From positions 1,240,001 through 1,304,000 of the forward strand of contig JANUWI010000007.1 in NCBI GenBank assembly GCA_025504975.1: DNA of 64,000 nt, written 5' to 3'. Made by a program: the position numbers and the translations under genes. Numbering within the stretch: position 1 is the first letter of the stretch; every line of letters starts with the position of its first letter. A model generated the notes under the pieces. That model had not been told where the DNA came from and searched no databases. It worked only from the letters and a program-made list of their open reading frames with translations. Positions 33,880 through 43,124 of this stretch are shown here, one piece after another. The stretch is from Plenodomus lindquistii. Its lineage: Eukaryota > Ascomycota > Dothideomycetes > Pleosporales > Leptosphaeriaceae.

Positions 33880-34358
33880 ATGTCTGTGCCATTGACGATC
33901 GTGAGATCACTTGATCACATCGTTCTCACTTGTGTCGACGTATCAGCAACCGTCAAGTGGTATTCACAGTACCTGGGCATGAAGGCTGAAGAATTCTCAA
34001 CGCCTTCTGGACCACGAGTCGCAATGAAATTCGGCACCCAGAAGATCAATTTGCATCAGAAAGGAAAGGAATTTGAGCCTAAAGCTACGACTGCTCTCCC
34101 AGGAACAGCAGACCTCTGCTTTTTGGTATCAGATGAGACAAACTTGGAATCGATGATTGTGGGGTTCGAGAAGGACAAGATTGAGGTCCTCGAGGACGGG
34201 AAGGTGGTGGACAGGACCGGAGCTCTGGGGAAGTTCCGGAGCATATACATCAGAGATCCAGATGGCAACCTCGTCGAGTAAGCGACCTGCTATTGAGGTC
34301 ATTGTCGTGAGAGCTGACGACAATGAGCAGACTGTCTAAGTATGGCGATGCCAAGTAG
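33880..34358 (+). CDS. VOC-superfamily protein (glyoxalase-fold, GLOD5-like)
   Basis: Two exons, 33880-34277 and 34331-34358, 141 residues. The unspliced frame stops at DPDGNLVE; removing a 53-nt GTAAGC...CAG intron restores the usual ending DPDGNLVELSKYGDAK. The fold is two beta-alpha-beta-beta-beta modules, with likely metal ligands His13 (LDHIV), His59 (INLHQ) and Glu133 (NLVE), as in glyoxalase-domain-5 proteins. VKWYSQYLGM is the typical first helix. The enzyme type (lyase, dioxygenase or binding protein) cannot be told from sequence. Downstream of the stop codon there is no native 3' flank: a MITE begins two bases later, so its polyadenylation signals would lie within the element. Confidence 0.85.
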
Positions 34359-34360
34359 TA

Positions 34361-34749
34361 CAGTAGAAACCCCCTTATAAGGATTATCTGCTATAACGAT
34401 ATTCGCAATATAACGATACGCTTCCCCGGACGGCCGTTTTTTTGGTGTAAATAACGATGTTCCCAGAATTTGAGATATCGTTAGAGAATTACCAGATATC
34501 TTTATAACCAAGCGACGCTAGTAGGGGTTATTTTCGCTAGTGATTAGCTGGCAGAGAGCGCACGGGTGAATATAGAGCACAGACCTTCCCCCTTTAGCAT
34601 AGACACCAGATTCTTACCTGCTATACTAGCTTTGGTGGAGGTTAGGAAGCTTTTGTTAGCGCCAAGAAATACCTTGTTACAAGGATATTCGCAATATAAC
34701 GATCAAAACAAGGGGACTGGAGCCTATCGTTATAAGGGGGTTTCTACTG
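34361..34749. mobile_element. 389-bp MITE with 20-bp terminal inverted repeats and TA target duplication
   Basis: The left end CAGTAGAAACCCCCTTATAA is repeated exactly, inverted, at the right end. TA dinucleotides flank both sides (34359-34360 and 34750-34751), the target-site duplication of Tc1/mariner/pogo (Fot1-type) transposons. Inside, a subterminal motif (GATATTCGCAATATAACGAT) occurs in direct orientation near both ends (about 34399-34418 and 34684-34703). No transposase frame is present, so the element is non-autonomous. It is inserted immediately behind the stop codon of the VOC gene. Confidence 0.92.
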
Positions 34750-35483
34750 TATCAATACCACTTTTACCAAGGTAAAGGTCGACTACCGAAGCTTTCGCCG
34801 AAGAATTTCTATCTACAGACAATTAGCGTTCTGACCCTATGTATGCATGTATTTGAAGGCCCCACTGAACCAGCACCAGTCAAGAACAATGGATTGGATT
34901 AGCTTAGAGTGCTCCCATAGACTTCACGTCATCTCCAATGTACATATCCCCACCTTTCCTTCAATCAGCCGCGCCGCCGTATTCAGCATGTCGGCCGGGG
35001 GCAATGCTCCGAATCCCGAGGCTTCGGCTACATATAATCCGACGGAGTAATCAAAGCAGAAGGCCCTGTTCTGTTTCTCCCCGCCCCCGCAATTGCTGTA
35101 GACTAGGTTGTCCCCCTGTGGCGCATGCGAACCCGTTTTGAGACACAAGTTATTGGCACGCGGAAGTAGTCTAGGGGGAGGCTCTCCACAAATCAGCGGA
35201 TCCGACAGACCGAGTGCTGGAGCCATCATTCGTCGGAGCTAGGCCAGGGTATGGGATCACTGACGAGCTGCTGTGTACCAAGCACGCTATACGGAGCAGT
35301 CTAGGATTCATACTGCAAAAGACAAGAAGCACCGGAGATTGCGTCACGCAATTGACTTTTAGAATGACGATCAAGTTTGGGTCCGTGGAACGCATGCGCA
35401 GGTACAAATTGCAATGCTGCCCATGTTTTTGTATGACCAAGTCAAGCCTGTGAATTGGCCGACTGCTTCCATTCATTTTATCA
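34750..35483. other. Intergenic, PL26 promoter side
   Basis: About 0.7 kb with no convincing gene. It should contain the promoter of the PL26 gene. Confidence 0.5.
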
Positions 35484-38279
35484 ATGAAAGCTACAAAGGT
35501 CATCCTTGGCCTGTCCGGTCTCATCGGCTGTGCAGCGGCCCAGAGCAGCTCCGTTACTGTAAAGTGGCTCGAAAGCACCCCAGACTACCTTGGAGGCGTT
35601 ACATTTGGTTTACCCTGGCCTCGGGGCCAACACCTGGCCAATGCAACAACTTTCACGGCTTCCGACAATGCGCAGCTTCAATCCTGGGTCACCGCTTACT
35701 GGCCGGATGGCTCTCTGAAGTGGACAGGCCACGCTTTGGGAGCCAGCGATTCCCCTGCCGATGAATACACCATTACCGCTTCAGGGCCCGACAACACGAC
35801 GTTCTCGCAATCCAAACGACGAAGCGGCGGTATCCAAGTTACGAGTATTGGCGACGAAATAGTCGTGGACACTGGTAAGATCACGGCCTCTTTCCCACGG
35901 TCCGGCAATGTTCTGGTGACTTCGATCAAATGCGGTAGCAAGATAGTCGGAGAGAATGGTCGCTTAATTTTGCGATCCCAGAGTGGCACGCCCGACGACA
36001 ACGAAGAAGGAAAGCCAACGGGCGTTGATTACTTCAGTTTCACCAGCAAGATCTCCAATGTGACTGTATCCGAGGACAACGCAGCACGCACCTTGGTCAC
36101 CGTCTCTGGGTTACATTCGATTGACGGTGATGGTGCACACGGAGACTGGCTGCCTTTCACTGTACGTTTCTATCTCTATGCCAACTCGGAAGCCATCCGG
36201 GTCATCCATACAATAATCTACGATGGTGACATGACGAAAGACTTTGTGGCTGGCATAGGTCTCCGTTTCGACGTGCCTCTCGCTGAAGAAGAATTCTATA
36301 ATCGTCATGTTCGTATCGCGGGCGTTGATGGTGGGCTCCTTCACGAGGCGGTTCAGGGTGTTACTGGTCTCCGTCGCGATCCTGGAGCAAATGTACGCTC
36401 AGGCCAGTCCAATGGCACTGTTCTCCCCAATGCTACTACATGGGACCAAAGAGTCACAACTCGCTTACAATGGATTCCCACGTGGAACGACTACCGTCTA
36501 ACCCAACTGTCATCTGATGGCTTCAACTTGAAGAAGCGCACCAAGTCCGGACAGAGTTGGGTCAAGATCCCAGGAGGTACACGCTCAGGTGGCCTCGCGT
36601 ACCTTGGAGGAGCTACGGTAGGCGGTCTCGCAATAGGTCTCCGCGATTTCTGGAAGAAGTACCCTACCAGCTTGGACATCTCTAACGCAGCCACCGACAC
36701 TGGTTCCATCACTCTATGGCTCTATAGCCCTCAAGCGGGTCCTATGGACATCCGTCCGTATCACGACGGACTTGGCCAGGATACTTATGCGAAGCAACTG
36801 GATGCCTTGGAGATTACATACGAGGACTGGGAGGCAGGTTACGATACTCCCTATGGGGTAGGGCGCACAAATGAACTCTTCATCTACGCTTTCGAGTCTA
36901 CGCCATCGGCTGACAGACTGTCAACACTCACCAAATATACGAATGATCCTCCGGTATTAATCCCGGAGCCGGAGTACATCCGTGACACTAAGGCTATCGG
37001 CTCATACTGGAGCGTCCCTGGCGATGTTCCATCTGCCCAAGCACAGAAGATTGAAGACAACATGGACTTCCTGATTAAGTTCTATGAAAGCGAGGTCGAA
37101 AATCGTCGCTGGTATGGGTTCTGGGATCACGGTGATATCATACACACCTATGATGATGATAGACATCAATGGAGGTATGATATTGGTGGCTACGCATGGG
37201 ACAACTCTGAACTTTCCCCGGATCTCTTCTTCTGGGGATTCTTCCTGCGCACCGGTCGCGCTGATGCGTACCGTCTCGCCCACGACCAGGCCCGACACGG
37301 TGGAGACGTTGATTCCTACCATCTTGGTAACTTTACTGGATTGGGTACACGACACGGCGTTCAGCACTGGAGTGACAGCGCAAAGCAAGCACGTATTGCC
37401 ACTCCTGTGTACCGGAAGACATTCTACTATATTTCCGGTGGCGATGAGCGTACCGGAGAGGTCATACGTGAGGTCCTTGATGTTGACAAGGCCTTCCTGC
37501 TTGTGGACGCCAGACGCAAGGTCAGAGACCCATCAGTCATATATGTACCTGATCCCGAGGCGCTCTACCTCAACTTTGGCACGGATTGGGCCGGAATTGC
37601 GCAAGCTTACCTCATCGAATGGGAACGTCGCGGCCCTCGTTCGGAAGAAGCGCGTGACAAGATAGTTGAGGCACTTAAGACATATCCGAAACTGAAGAAC
37701 GGTTTTGTAACGGGCGAGGCGTTGTACAACAGTCTCACCGGAGCGTGGGCTCCACCCCCAACCGATCCGAAAAATAACGGCAGCGTCACGGTCTCACATT
37801 TGTCTGGCGTGTTCGGAGTGCTTGAGACCATCGATCAGCTCCATGACCATTTCGGTGTCGAGCAGCGGAATATTACCCAACCGTTCTTCGATGCCTTCCT
37901 CGATTATTGCTATTACTATGGTGCAAGCGCGGCTGAGCAAGCAGCCCGCTACGGTAAGGACTTTGGGAAGCTCAATCTCAAGCAGGGCCATTCACGCTTT
38001 ACGGCTTATGTTGCCAACCATCGTAACAATGCCACACTGGTTCCACGAGTATGGTCAGAGTATTTAGGCGACGGTAGCAAGGATGGACTTGCCCCAAATG
38101 CACCTTGGAAGACGGAGAGGATCGAAGGTAGTGCCGTGCTAATCCCTGTCAACGAGGCCAAATGGGTCAGTACGAACGCGGCAGCTCTCTATGGAGTGGC
38201 AGGTATTGAGAATCTGGCACTTGTTGGTGCGCCGGATGTGAACAGGTTAAGTGGCAATGGTACTATTGGTAGTGTTTGA
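35484..38279 (+). CDS. Secreted exo-rhamnogalacturonan lyase-like protein, PL26 (PcRGLX/YetA-like)
   Basis: A single exon of 931 residues. MKATKVILGLSGLIGCAAAQ is a signal peptide cut after AAAQ. The N-terminal part (TPDYLGGVTFGLPWPRG, SWVTAYWPDGSLKWTGHAL) matches the RIFT-barrel domain of PcRGLX/YetA-like proteins, followed by a central beta-sandwich (about 100-330) and a long (alpha/alpha) toroid with HGDIIHTYDDDRHQWRYDIG and GLGTRHGVQHWSDSAKQ. Length and order fit polysaccharide lyase family 26, whose Penicillium member removes disaccharide units from the ends of rhamnogalacturonan I. It would act outside the cell on pectin of plant cell walls. The family assignment is from memory of motifs, not from a search. 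The long intron-free frame is unusual in this window. Confidence 0.78.
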   Translation: MKATKVILGLSGLIGCAAAQSSSVTVKWLESTPDYLGGVTFGLPWPRGQHLANATTFTASDNAQLQSWVTAYWPDGSLKWTGHALGASDSPADEYTITASGPDNTTFSQSKRRSGGIQVTSIGDEIVVDTGKITASFPRSGNVLVTSIKCGSKIVGENGRLILRSQSGTPDDNEEGKPTGVDYFSFTSKISNVTVSEDNAARTLVTVSGLHSIDGDGAHGDWLPFTVRFYLYANSEAIRVIHTIIYDGDMTKDFVAGIGLRFDVPLAEEEFYNRHVRIAGVDGGLLHEAVQGVTGLRRDPGANVRSGQSNGTVLPNATTWDQRVTTRLQWIPTWNDYRLTQLSSDGFNLKKRTKSGQSWVKIPGGTRSGGLAYLGGATVGGLAIGLRDFWKKYPTSLDISNAATDTGSITLWLYSPQAGPMDIRPYHDGLGQDTYAKQLDALEITYEDWEAGYDTPYGVGRTNELFIYAFESTPSADRLSTLTKYTNDPPVLIPEPEYIRDTKAIGSYWSVPGDVPSAQAQKIEDNMDFLIKFYESEVENRRWYGFWDHGDIIHTYDDDRHQWRYDIGGYAWDNSELSPDLFFWGFFLRTGRADAYRLAHDQARHGGDVDSYHLGNFTGLGTRHGVQHWSDSAKQARIATPVYRKTFYYISGGDERTGEVIREVLDVDKAFLLVDARRKVRDPSVIYVPDPEALYLNFGTDWAGIAQAYLIEWERRGPRSEEARDKIVEALKTYPKLKNGFVTGEALYNSLTGAWAPPPTDPKNNGSVTVSHLSGVFGVLETIDQLHDHFGVEQRNITQPFFDAFLDYCYYYGASAAEQAARYGKDFGKLNLKQGHSRFTAYVANHRNNATLVPRVWSEYLGDGSKDGLAPNAPWKTERIEGSAVLIPVNEAKWVSTNAAALYGVAGIENLALVGAPDVNRLSGNGTIGSV

Positions 38280-39235
38280 TCATACTCTCGTAGTTATGTT
38301 AAGGAGCGTGAATCGAGATTCGCCCAAATCAGCGCAAGGCATCCACAGCTATACATGAGTTGCTAGGAATATCCCTGCATACAGTAGATAATATCGTGAG
38401 TGCAAATCGCAAGTTCTACAATGAGTGATTGTGTCCTTCCTGCCTTACCGCCTGTGCGTAGATTTCCAAACTCTTTTCGTTGGCAGGGACTTCGCGAATA
38501 ACATGAGTATACAAGGGCTTCATCATGTGAACAATCAGTCAAAGGCAATCGAGTGCTCCTTGGTATGTTGGATAATGCCTGAGATCACACCGATTGAGCG
38601 TAGTTTGCTGGATTGCAGATTGCCAGTGCAGGAACTGAGTGAATCCACAACCTGAGTTAGGCTTAAACATGGGGATGAGAACCGAACGGTGATGAATGCA
38701 AGAATATGAGCAGCGAAACCTCTCCTTACACAGAGTGAGTCGCACAACGTGCACACCGGAAGCCCAATATACATCATAGTCATTTCCCAAGTCTAATATG
38801 TGAGGAGTCCCCTTCACGACGGCATCATGGCTTGTGCTGAGGTTCTCTTCGCTCGTTTACGGTTATATTTGGCTTATCACGTCTCTCTTTTAGCTGTCCG
38901 CAAGGTCCTTTCAATATGACGCTCGTCATATGACACTCTTCAATGGCGAAACAAAACATGATCCAAGTCTCCAAACACTGTTTCGGCCACTCTTGTTGCT
39001 CCTTGGTGCATACATCCTGCAATGCTTTAGTAACACCATAGACAGCCTTGATTCCGCATACTGTCAAGGAACGTGGCGTTTACCTCGGATCTTCCTGTAT
39101 ACTGGCGGAACTCTGCATCTTACAAACATAGGAGAGACAATGTCCCGTGCCAAAATAGTGTCCTTCGTGTACATAGTGCGCGCAACTTCGATGTATTGCA
39201 TTTTGGCAATATACGGTTCTCTTTTTCGGGACCGT
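38280..39235. other. Intergenic, nothing recognised
   Basis: Convergent spacer of nearly 1 kb between the PL26 and DUF4267 genes. Short frames only. Confidence 0.45.
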
Positions 39236-39739
39236 CTACCACAACGGGTCGTTTCTTCCCCAGTAAAGCAAGCTACCACCGATCGTCAGGCAGTTTAAAA
39301 CACCCACGTAGTGCCCGGAAACCTTGTCTTTCGCTCCATATGCAATGACGATGACTGTATCTGCGACGGTCGCTACCACACCAGCCAGAACCACCACACC
39401 TAGACTCTTGCGGTCTCGTAAGACGAGCCCAAACGTAATCATGAGTATACCATTTTGGATATTCCGCGCTGCTATTGCCGCAACGAGCGCCTTTCTCGTG
39501 TTCATTTCGTCTTGCGAAGCACCTGGGCCTGCTGCTGCTGAGGTGTCTGTGCGCTTCGTTGACATCGATGAGGTCCCTGGAGCGGTTGCGATGGGTAGTC
39601 CATAGCCGTTGGCGAAGGTAGTAGGATTGTGGAGACCTGATATTCCGAATGGGAGTAACTCAAGTGTGGCGATGAAGAGAGCGAGACATTCTGCAGGTGG
39701 TGGGAGGTGTTGAAAGAGGTTGCGGGATTGTATCGACAT
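39236..39739 (-). CDS. DUF4267-type membrane protein
   Basis: 167 residues from ATG 39739 (MSIQSRNLFQHLPPPAE); an earlier in-frame Met would add a hydrophobic stretch but is less likely. Four hydrophobic segments are visible: LALFIATLELLPFGISGL, a segment around NIQNGILMITFGLVL, LGVVVLAGVVATVADTVIVI and YVGVLNCLTIGGSLLYWG. RKALVAAIAARNIQNGILM followed by VVATVADTVIVI is typical of the fungal DUF4267 family, small membrane proteins of unknown function. A Ser/Thr/Ala-rich loop (about 50-75) separates the first helix from the rest. Confidence 0.75.
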   Translation of the reverse strand: MSIQSRNLFQHLPPPAECLALFIATLELLPFGISGLHNPTTFANGYGLPIATAPGTSSMSTKRTDTSAAAGPGASQDEMNTRKALVAAIAARNIQNGILMITFGLVLRDRKSLGVVVLAGVVATVADTVIVIAYGAKDKVSGHYVGVLNCLTIGGSLLYWGRNDPLW

Positions 39740-40863
39740 TTTGTCAAGTCTTGCTGAAACAAACCATGTGGCCGCAGCTAGACAAAGGAGACACAATGCT
39801 AGAGCAGAGCGTCTGACAATGGATGTCTGGCACCTTTTGAAGTAATTGAAGTTACGTAGTCTGGCTTCCTTGCGTCCCCATTGGTGTCACATGTCGGACT
39901 TCGGATGGCGGGGACGCAAGCGAGGTCCCGGTAATGATCTAACGTTTCCGGTACGGTACTCATAATAATGCACTAAAACATCGCAGCATCTACACATCCA
40001 TCCGTTAAGCCACACTTCTGCCATCTTGGTGGGACTATTTGCAAGTTGGACTCCAGTCCCCACACGATGCGTCGCCTGTCTCTGCCGCCGTTAGCTCAAG
40101 CCGACGGAACACGTGACTGTCTTAGGAGGGTTCGTACACACGTATCTGATAATTGGCTTCTCTTGTGTTGGTTAGAGACAGCCTACTTGGATCCTTTTCT
40201 TGCACCTTGTCATGTCTACTTTGCTGATGATTTCCCTGGGAGTTTCAGCTCTTTACGACGGGCCTGTATTTCTCGGACACTTTGCTGCCACATTGCAATG
40301 GCGCGTGTGGCACCGACCACACAAGTGTTTACAAAGAGGCTTAGCTGTATACGCTACAGTCTGAAAATAGGATATTCTAGGAGTGCAGTAGATCTTGAAG
40401 GACTCCGACGTCTCCGCTCTGGGTGCGTGTGCTCAAAGGTAGTATCCACAGTCTCTTCGCCTATCTATCTGATTCCTCGAACTTCAGACTGGCAGCGGCG
40501 CCTGAAGTACGGGCATGAGCACTGACTCTTACCGGCAGGGTCTGTAAATTTCACGCCTGAATGGCGCACGAGATCAAGTGAAATTACGTCAGTGCCACCT
40601 TCCTCGTGTTTGACGACGCGACGCGACTTCTCTCACTGAGCCCCCACCAAGTTGGCGTTTGACACTCTTTCACCTCGTAAATCTGGGCGCACTAATTGCG
40701 CCCCCACCAGTACACAATCATTTCATTGCACCCTACGGAGCTTGTTTGCTTCTTCTTCTTCTTCTTCTCCACCATACTCTTTCCACACTCACCCCTCTGC
40801 TATTGCCCTCATCTCCCAACCTCGCTAGCCCAATTCCCTCCTGCCAATTTCACAAACCGGGCC
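39740..40863. other. Intergenic, with pyrimidine-rich leader
   Basis: Shared upstream region of two divergent genes. The last ~160 bases before the coiled-coil gene are strongly pyrimidine-rich, a common feature of fungal core promoters. Confidence 0.5.
40749..40768. repeat. TTC trinucleotide microsatellite
   Basis: About six TTC units in the leader of the coiled-coil gene. If the upstream in-frame ATG at 40696 were used they would encode a phenylalanine run, which argues for the ATG at 40864. Confidence 0.75.
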
Positions 40864-42666
40864 ATGAGCGCTTCGTTCTGGGCTAGGGCGGGTGACATCG
40901 TCAAGTCGACCTCTAGCCCCTCGCCGAACTTCACTCAACCGCCACCAAAGCGCACTGCTATACCCACAAAGACGAAAAATGGTTGCGTACTCCGGCCCAT
41001 GACCAACGGCGCTGTCCAGTCGCCCGTATCCGCGGTCAATGGCAAGATGTCCTGGGCCGACAGTGAGGATGACGATGAGTTCCTTGCCTCTTTTGACGTC
41101 CGTAAGGATCCCGCCATCACCTCCCTCGAGGGTGCTGTCTCAAGGAAGGACGCGCGCATTGAAGAGCTCGAAGCCCATGTTGGTACCTCTACCGTCCGTA
41201 TGGAGCAGCTCGAAGCCTCCAGCGCTGAGAAGGACGCCCGTATCTCTCGACTCAAAGCTGCGACCGAGGACGACCACACTCGCATCTCAGAGCTGACCTA
41301 TTTCCTGAAAGAGAAGGATTCACGTATATCAGACATGGAGAAGAACATCAAGCTGCAGTCTTCACATGTGCAAGAGTTGGTCGCCGAGGTTGATGAGAAG
41401 GATCGTTGCATAGCGGATCTTGAGAAGGAGCTCGACGACAAGGGTGCTATCATTCGCAATCTCGAAGCGCAGACAGACTCAAACAGGTCAGCTCCAGCTC
41501 CAGAAATCGCAGACATCAAGAATACCCCGCAGCAGGAACCTGCCACCACTGCATGCAATGATCCTACCATGCCCGAGGAACCTGGCTCAGAGTCTTCCTT
41601 CGAGGTTGTCAATGTCCCCACCCTGCGTGAGGCCAACGAAGATCCCACTCCAACGCATATCCCTACGATTCCTGACCATCCGACTTCAACCGATGTAGGA
41701 AACAAACTTGACAAGACTGCAGGTCCAACCTTCGGCAACACTGACTTCCCTATCTTCGCCACTCAGGAGACGCTCAAGGTTGTCCCTCCGGCTCCAGCGC
41801 CAAAGAAGCTTACCTTCCCCATCAATTGGGACAAGTACAACAATAAAAAGCCCATCCAGATTGCACCTGTTCCCACTGAGAAGAAATATCAGGCTCATAA
41901 GCATGGCAAGGTCGACACTTCCCCTGTCATGGGCCTGGCTGCGAAGGCGAAGCGCGACCCAAGCGCGGAAGCACCTGAGTTCAACCCCTCGTTGGACATT
42001 CGTCAAATGTCTCCTGCAAAGCGCCTAGCCTATGCAAATGGTCCGCAGGTTGCCATTATAATGGGCGATATCACGCTTGGCTCACTCCCAAAGTTCATGG
42101 CTATGCAGTGCTCGGGAAAGGCCTACAAGCACTTCAACGCCAATCCACAGGCCACAAGCTTCGTCCTTCCAGCCAAATCCATGGATCTCGAAGCTGCCAA
42201 GCTTCACCTCAATTGGATGGACGAGATGGGATACCAGGGCCGCGTCTACTCCGTCACTCTCAACACCGACCCCAAGCACGACGCGAAAAACTTACATATC
42301 TGCCGCGCCGCTCGCATCCTTGGTCTCAACAACACATACGTTGGTCACTTCACCAAGCAACTGTGTGATCGAATTCGCAATAACGAGGCTTCGACCGAAT
42401 TCATGGACCTCGCTTGCGCTCTGGCTGTGCCTGACAACGATCCAATCTTCGACTGCCTTGCCAACAACTTGGTTACTCAGCGTGTGCGCAAGGCCGCTGA
42501 ATTCGACGCAGATGTCGTAGTCAAACTCGAGGCCAAGTATCCTGCACTAGCTAAGAAAATGGGCACCATTGCAGCGCGACTGGGAGGCAAGCATCAGAAG
42601 GGCGGTTCTCGCGGAGGTAGCATACGCGCTTCCAGCTCCGCCGAACGCGAATCGGTCGTCCGCTAG
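40864..42666 (+). CDS. Orphan protein with nine 14-residue coiled-coil repeats and a conserved C-terminal domain
   Basis: A single exon of 600 residues. Residues 82-207 are nine consecutive units of exactly 14 residues with the pattern [D/H/S]-x-x-I-x-x-L-E (for example DARIEELEAHVGTS, DSRISDMEKNIKLQ, DRCIADLEKELDDK), a regular two-heptad coiled coil. A disordered acidic/Pro-rich linker follows (about 210-350), then a folded C-terminal domain (about 390-560) with MGDITLGSLPKFMAMQCSGK, LHLNWMDEMGYQGRVYSVTL, HICRAARILGLNNTYVGHFT and PNDPIFDCLANNL-like segments. This C-terminal part resembles an unnamed family of ascomycete proteins. A Gly/Arg tail ends the protein. Function unknown; a structural or scaffold role is a guess. 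Confidence 0.72.
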   Translation: MSASFWARAGDIVKSTSSPSPNFTQPPPKRTAIPTKTKNGCVLRPMTNGAVQSPVSAVNGKMSWADSEDDDEFLASFDVRKDPAITSLEGAVSRKDARIEELEAHVGTSTVRMEQLEASSAEKDARISRLKAATEDDHTRISELTYFLKEKDSRISDMEKNIKLQSSHVQELVAEVDEKDRCIADLEKELDDKGAIIRNLEAQTDSNRSAPAPEIADIKNTPQQEPATTACNDPTMPEEPGSESSFEVVNVPTLREANEDPTPTHIPTIPDHPTSTDVGNKLDKTAGPTFGNTDFPIFATQETLKVVPPAPAPKKLTFPINWDKYNNKKPIQIAPVPTEKKYQAHKHGKVDTSPVMGLAAKAKRDPSAEAPEFNPSLDIRQMSPAKRLAYANGPQVAIIMGDITLGSLPKFMAMQCSGKAYKHFNANPQATSFVLPAKSMDLEAAKLHLNWMDEMGYQGRVYSVTLNTDPKHDAKNLHICRAARILGLNNTYVGHFTKQLCDRIRNNEASTEFMDLACALAVPDNDPIFDCLANNLVTQRVRKAAEFDADVVVKLEAKYPALAKKMGTIAARLGGKHQKGGSRGGSIRASSSAERESVVR

Positions 42667-43124
42667 ATGACTGCCTCTTCCCTGGGCTACAGCTTTCGCG
42701 TGGTAAGCCATTATCACCAGGCGACTCGACGACTCTTTTGGCGATGGATTCACCTTTCGTCTGGGCATTTTCGCCCTGGTCTGCCCCGATTCTTGGGCAT
42801 TTCGCGTCGACACATGCAAGGACTTCGTTTGCAGGTTGGGCATGATGTCAAGCAGTAGGATGATTTGCTTGCGTATATATCAGTCAAGAGTAATGGTCGA
42901 TGTGTAACAAAGTAGCCTCATGGCTGTTGTAGTATCACCCAATGCATTGGTACTCCCCATGACAATGACTCATGATTTTCGAACGTGACGCTTGAACCTT
43001 GTGCTTGGATGTTAAGACAGTCCATCCCGCATCGAATGCTGTGATACCAATTGGGAGAAATCTGCAGTACAAAAGCACGGCAGATGAGCTGGTCGCCATG
43101 TACATGGAATGTCAACAGCGACCA
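42667..43124. other. Short convergent intergenic region
   Basis: 3' flanks of two convergent genes, no gene seen. Confidence 0.5.
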
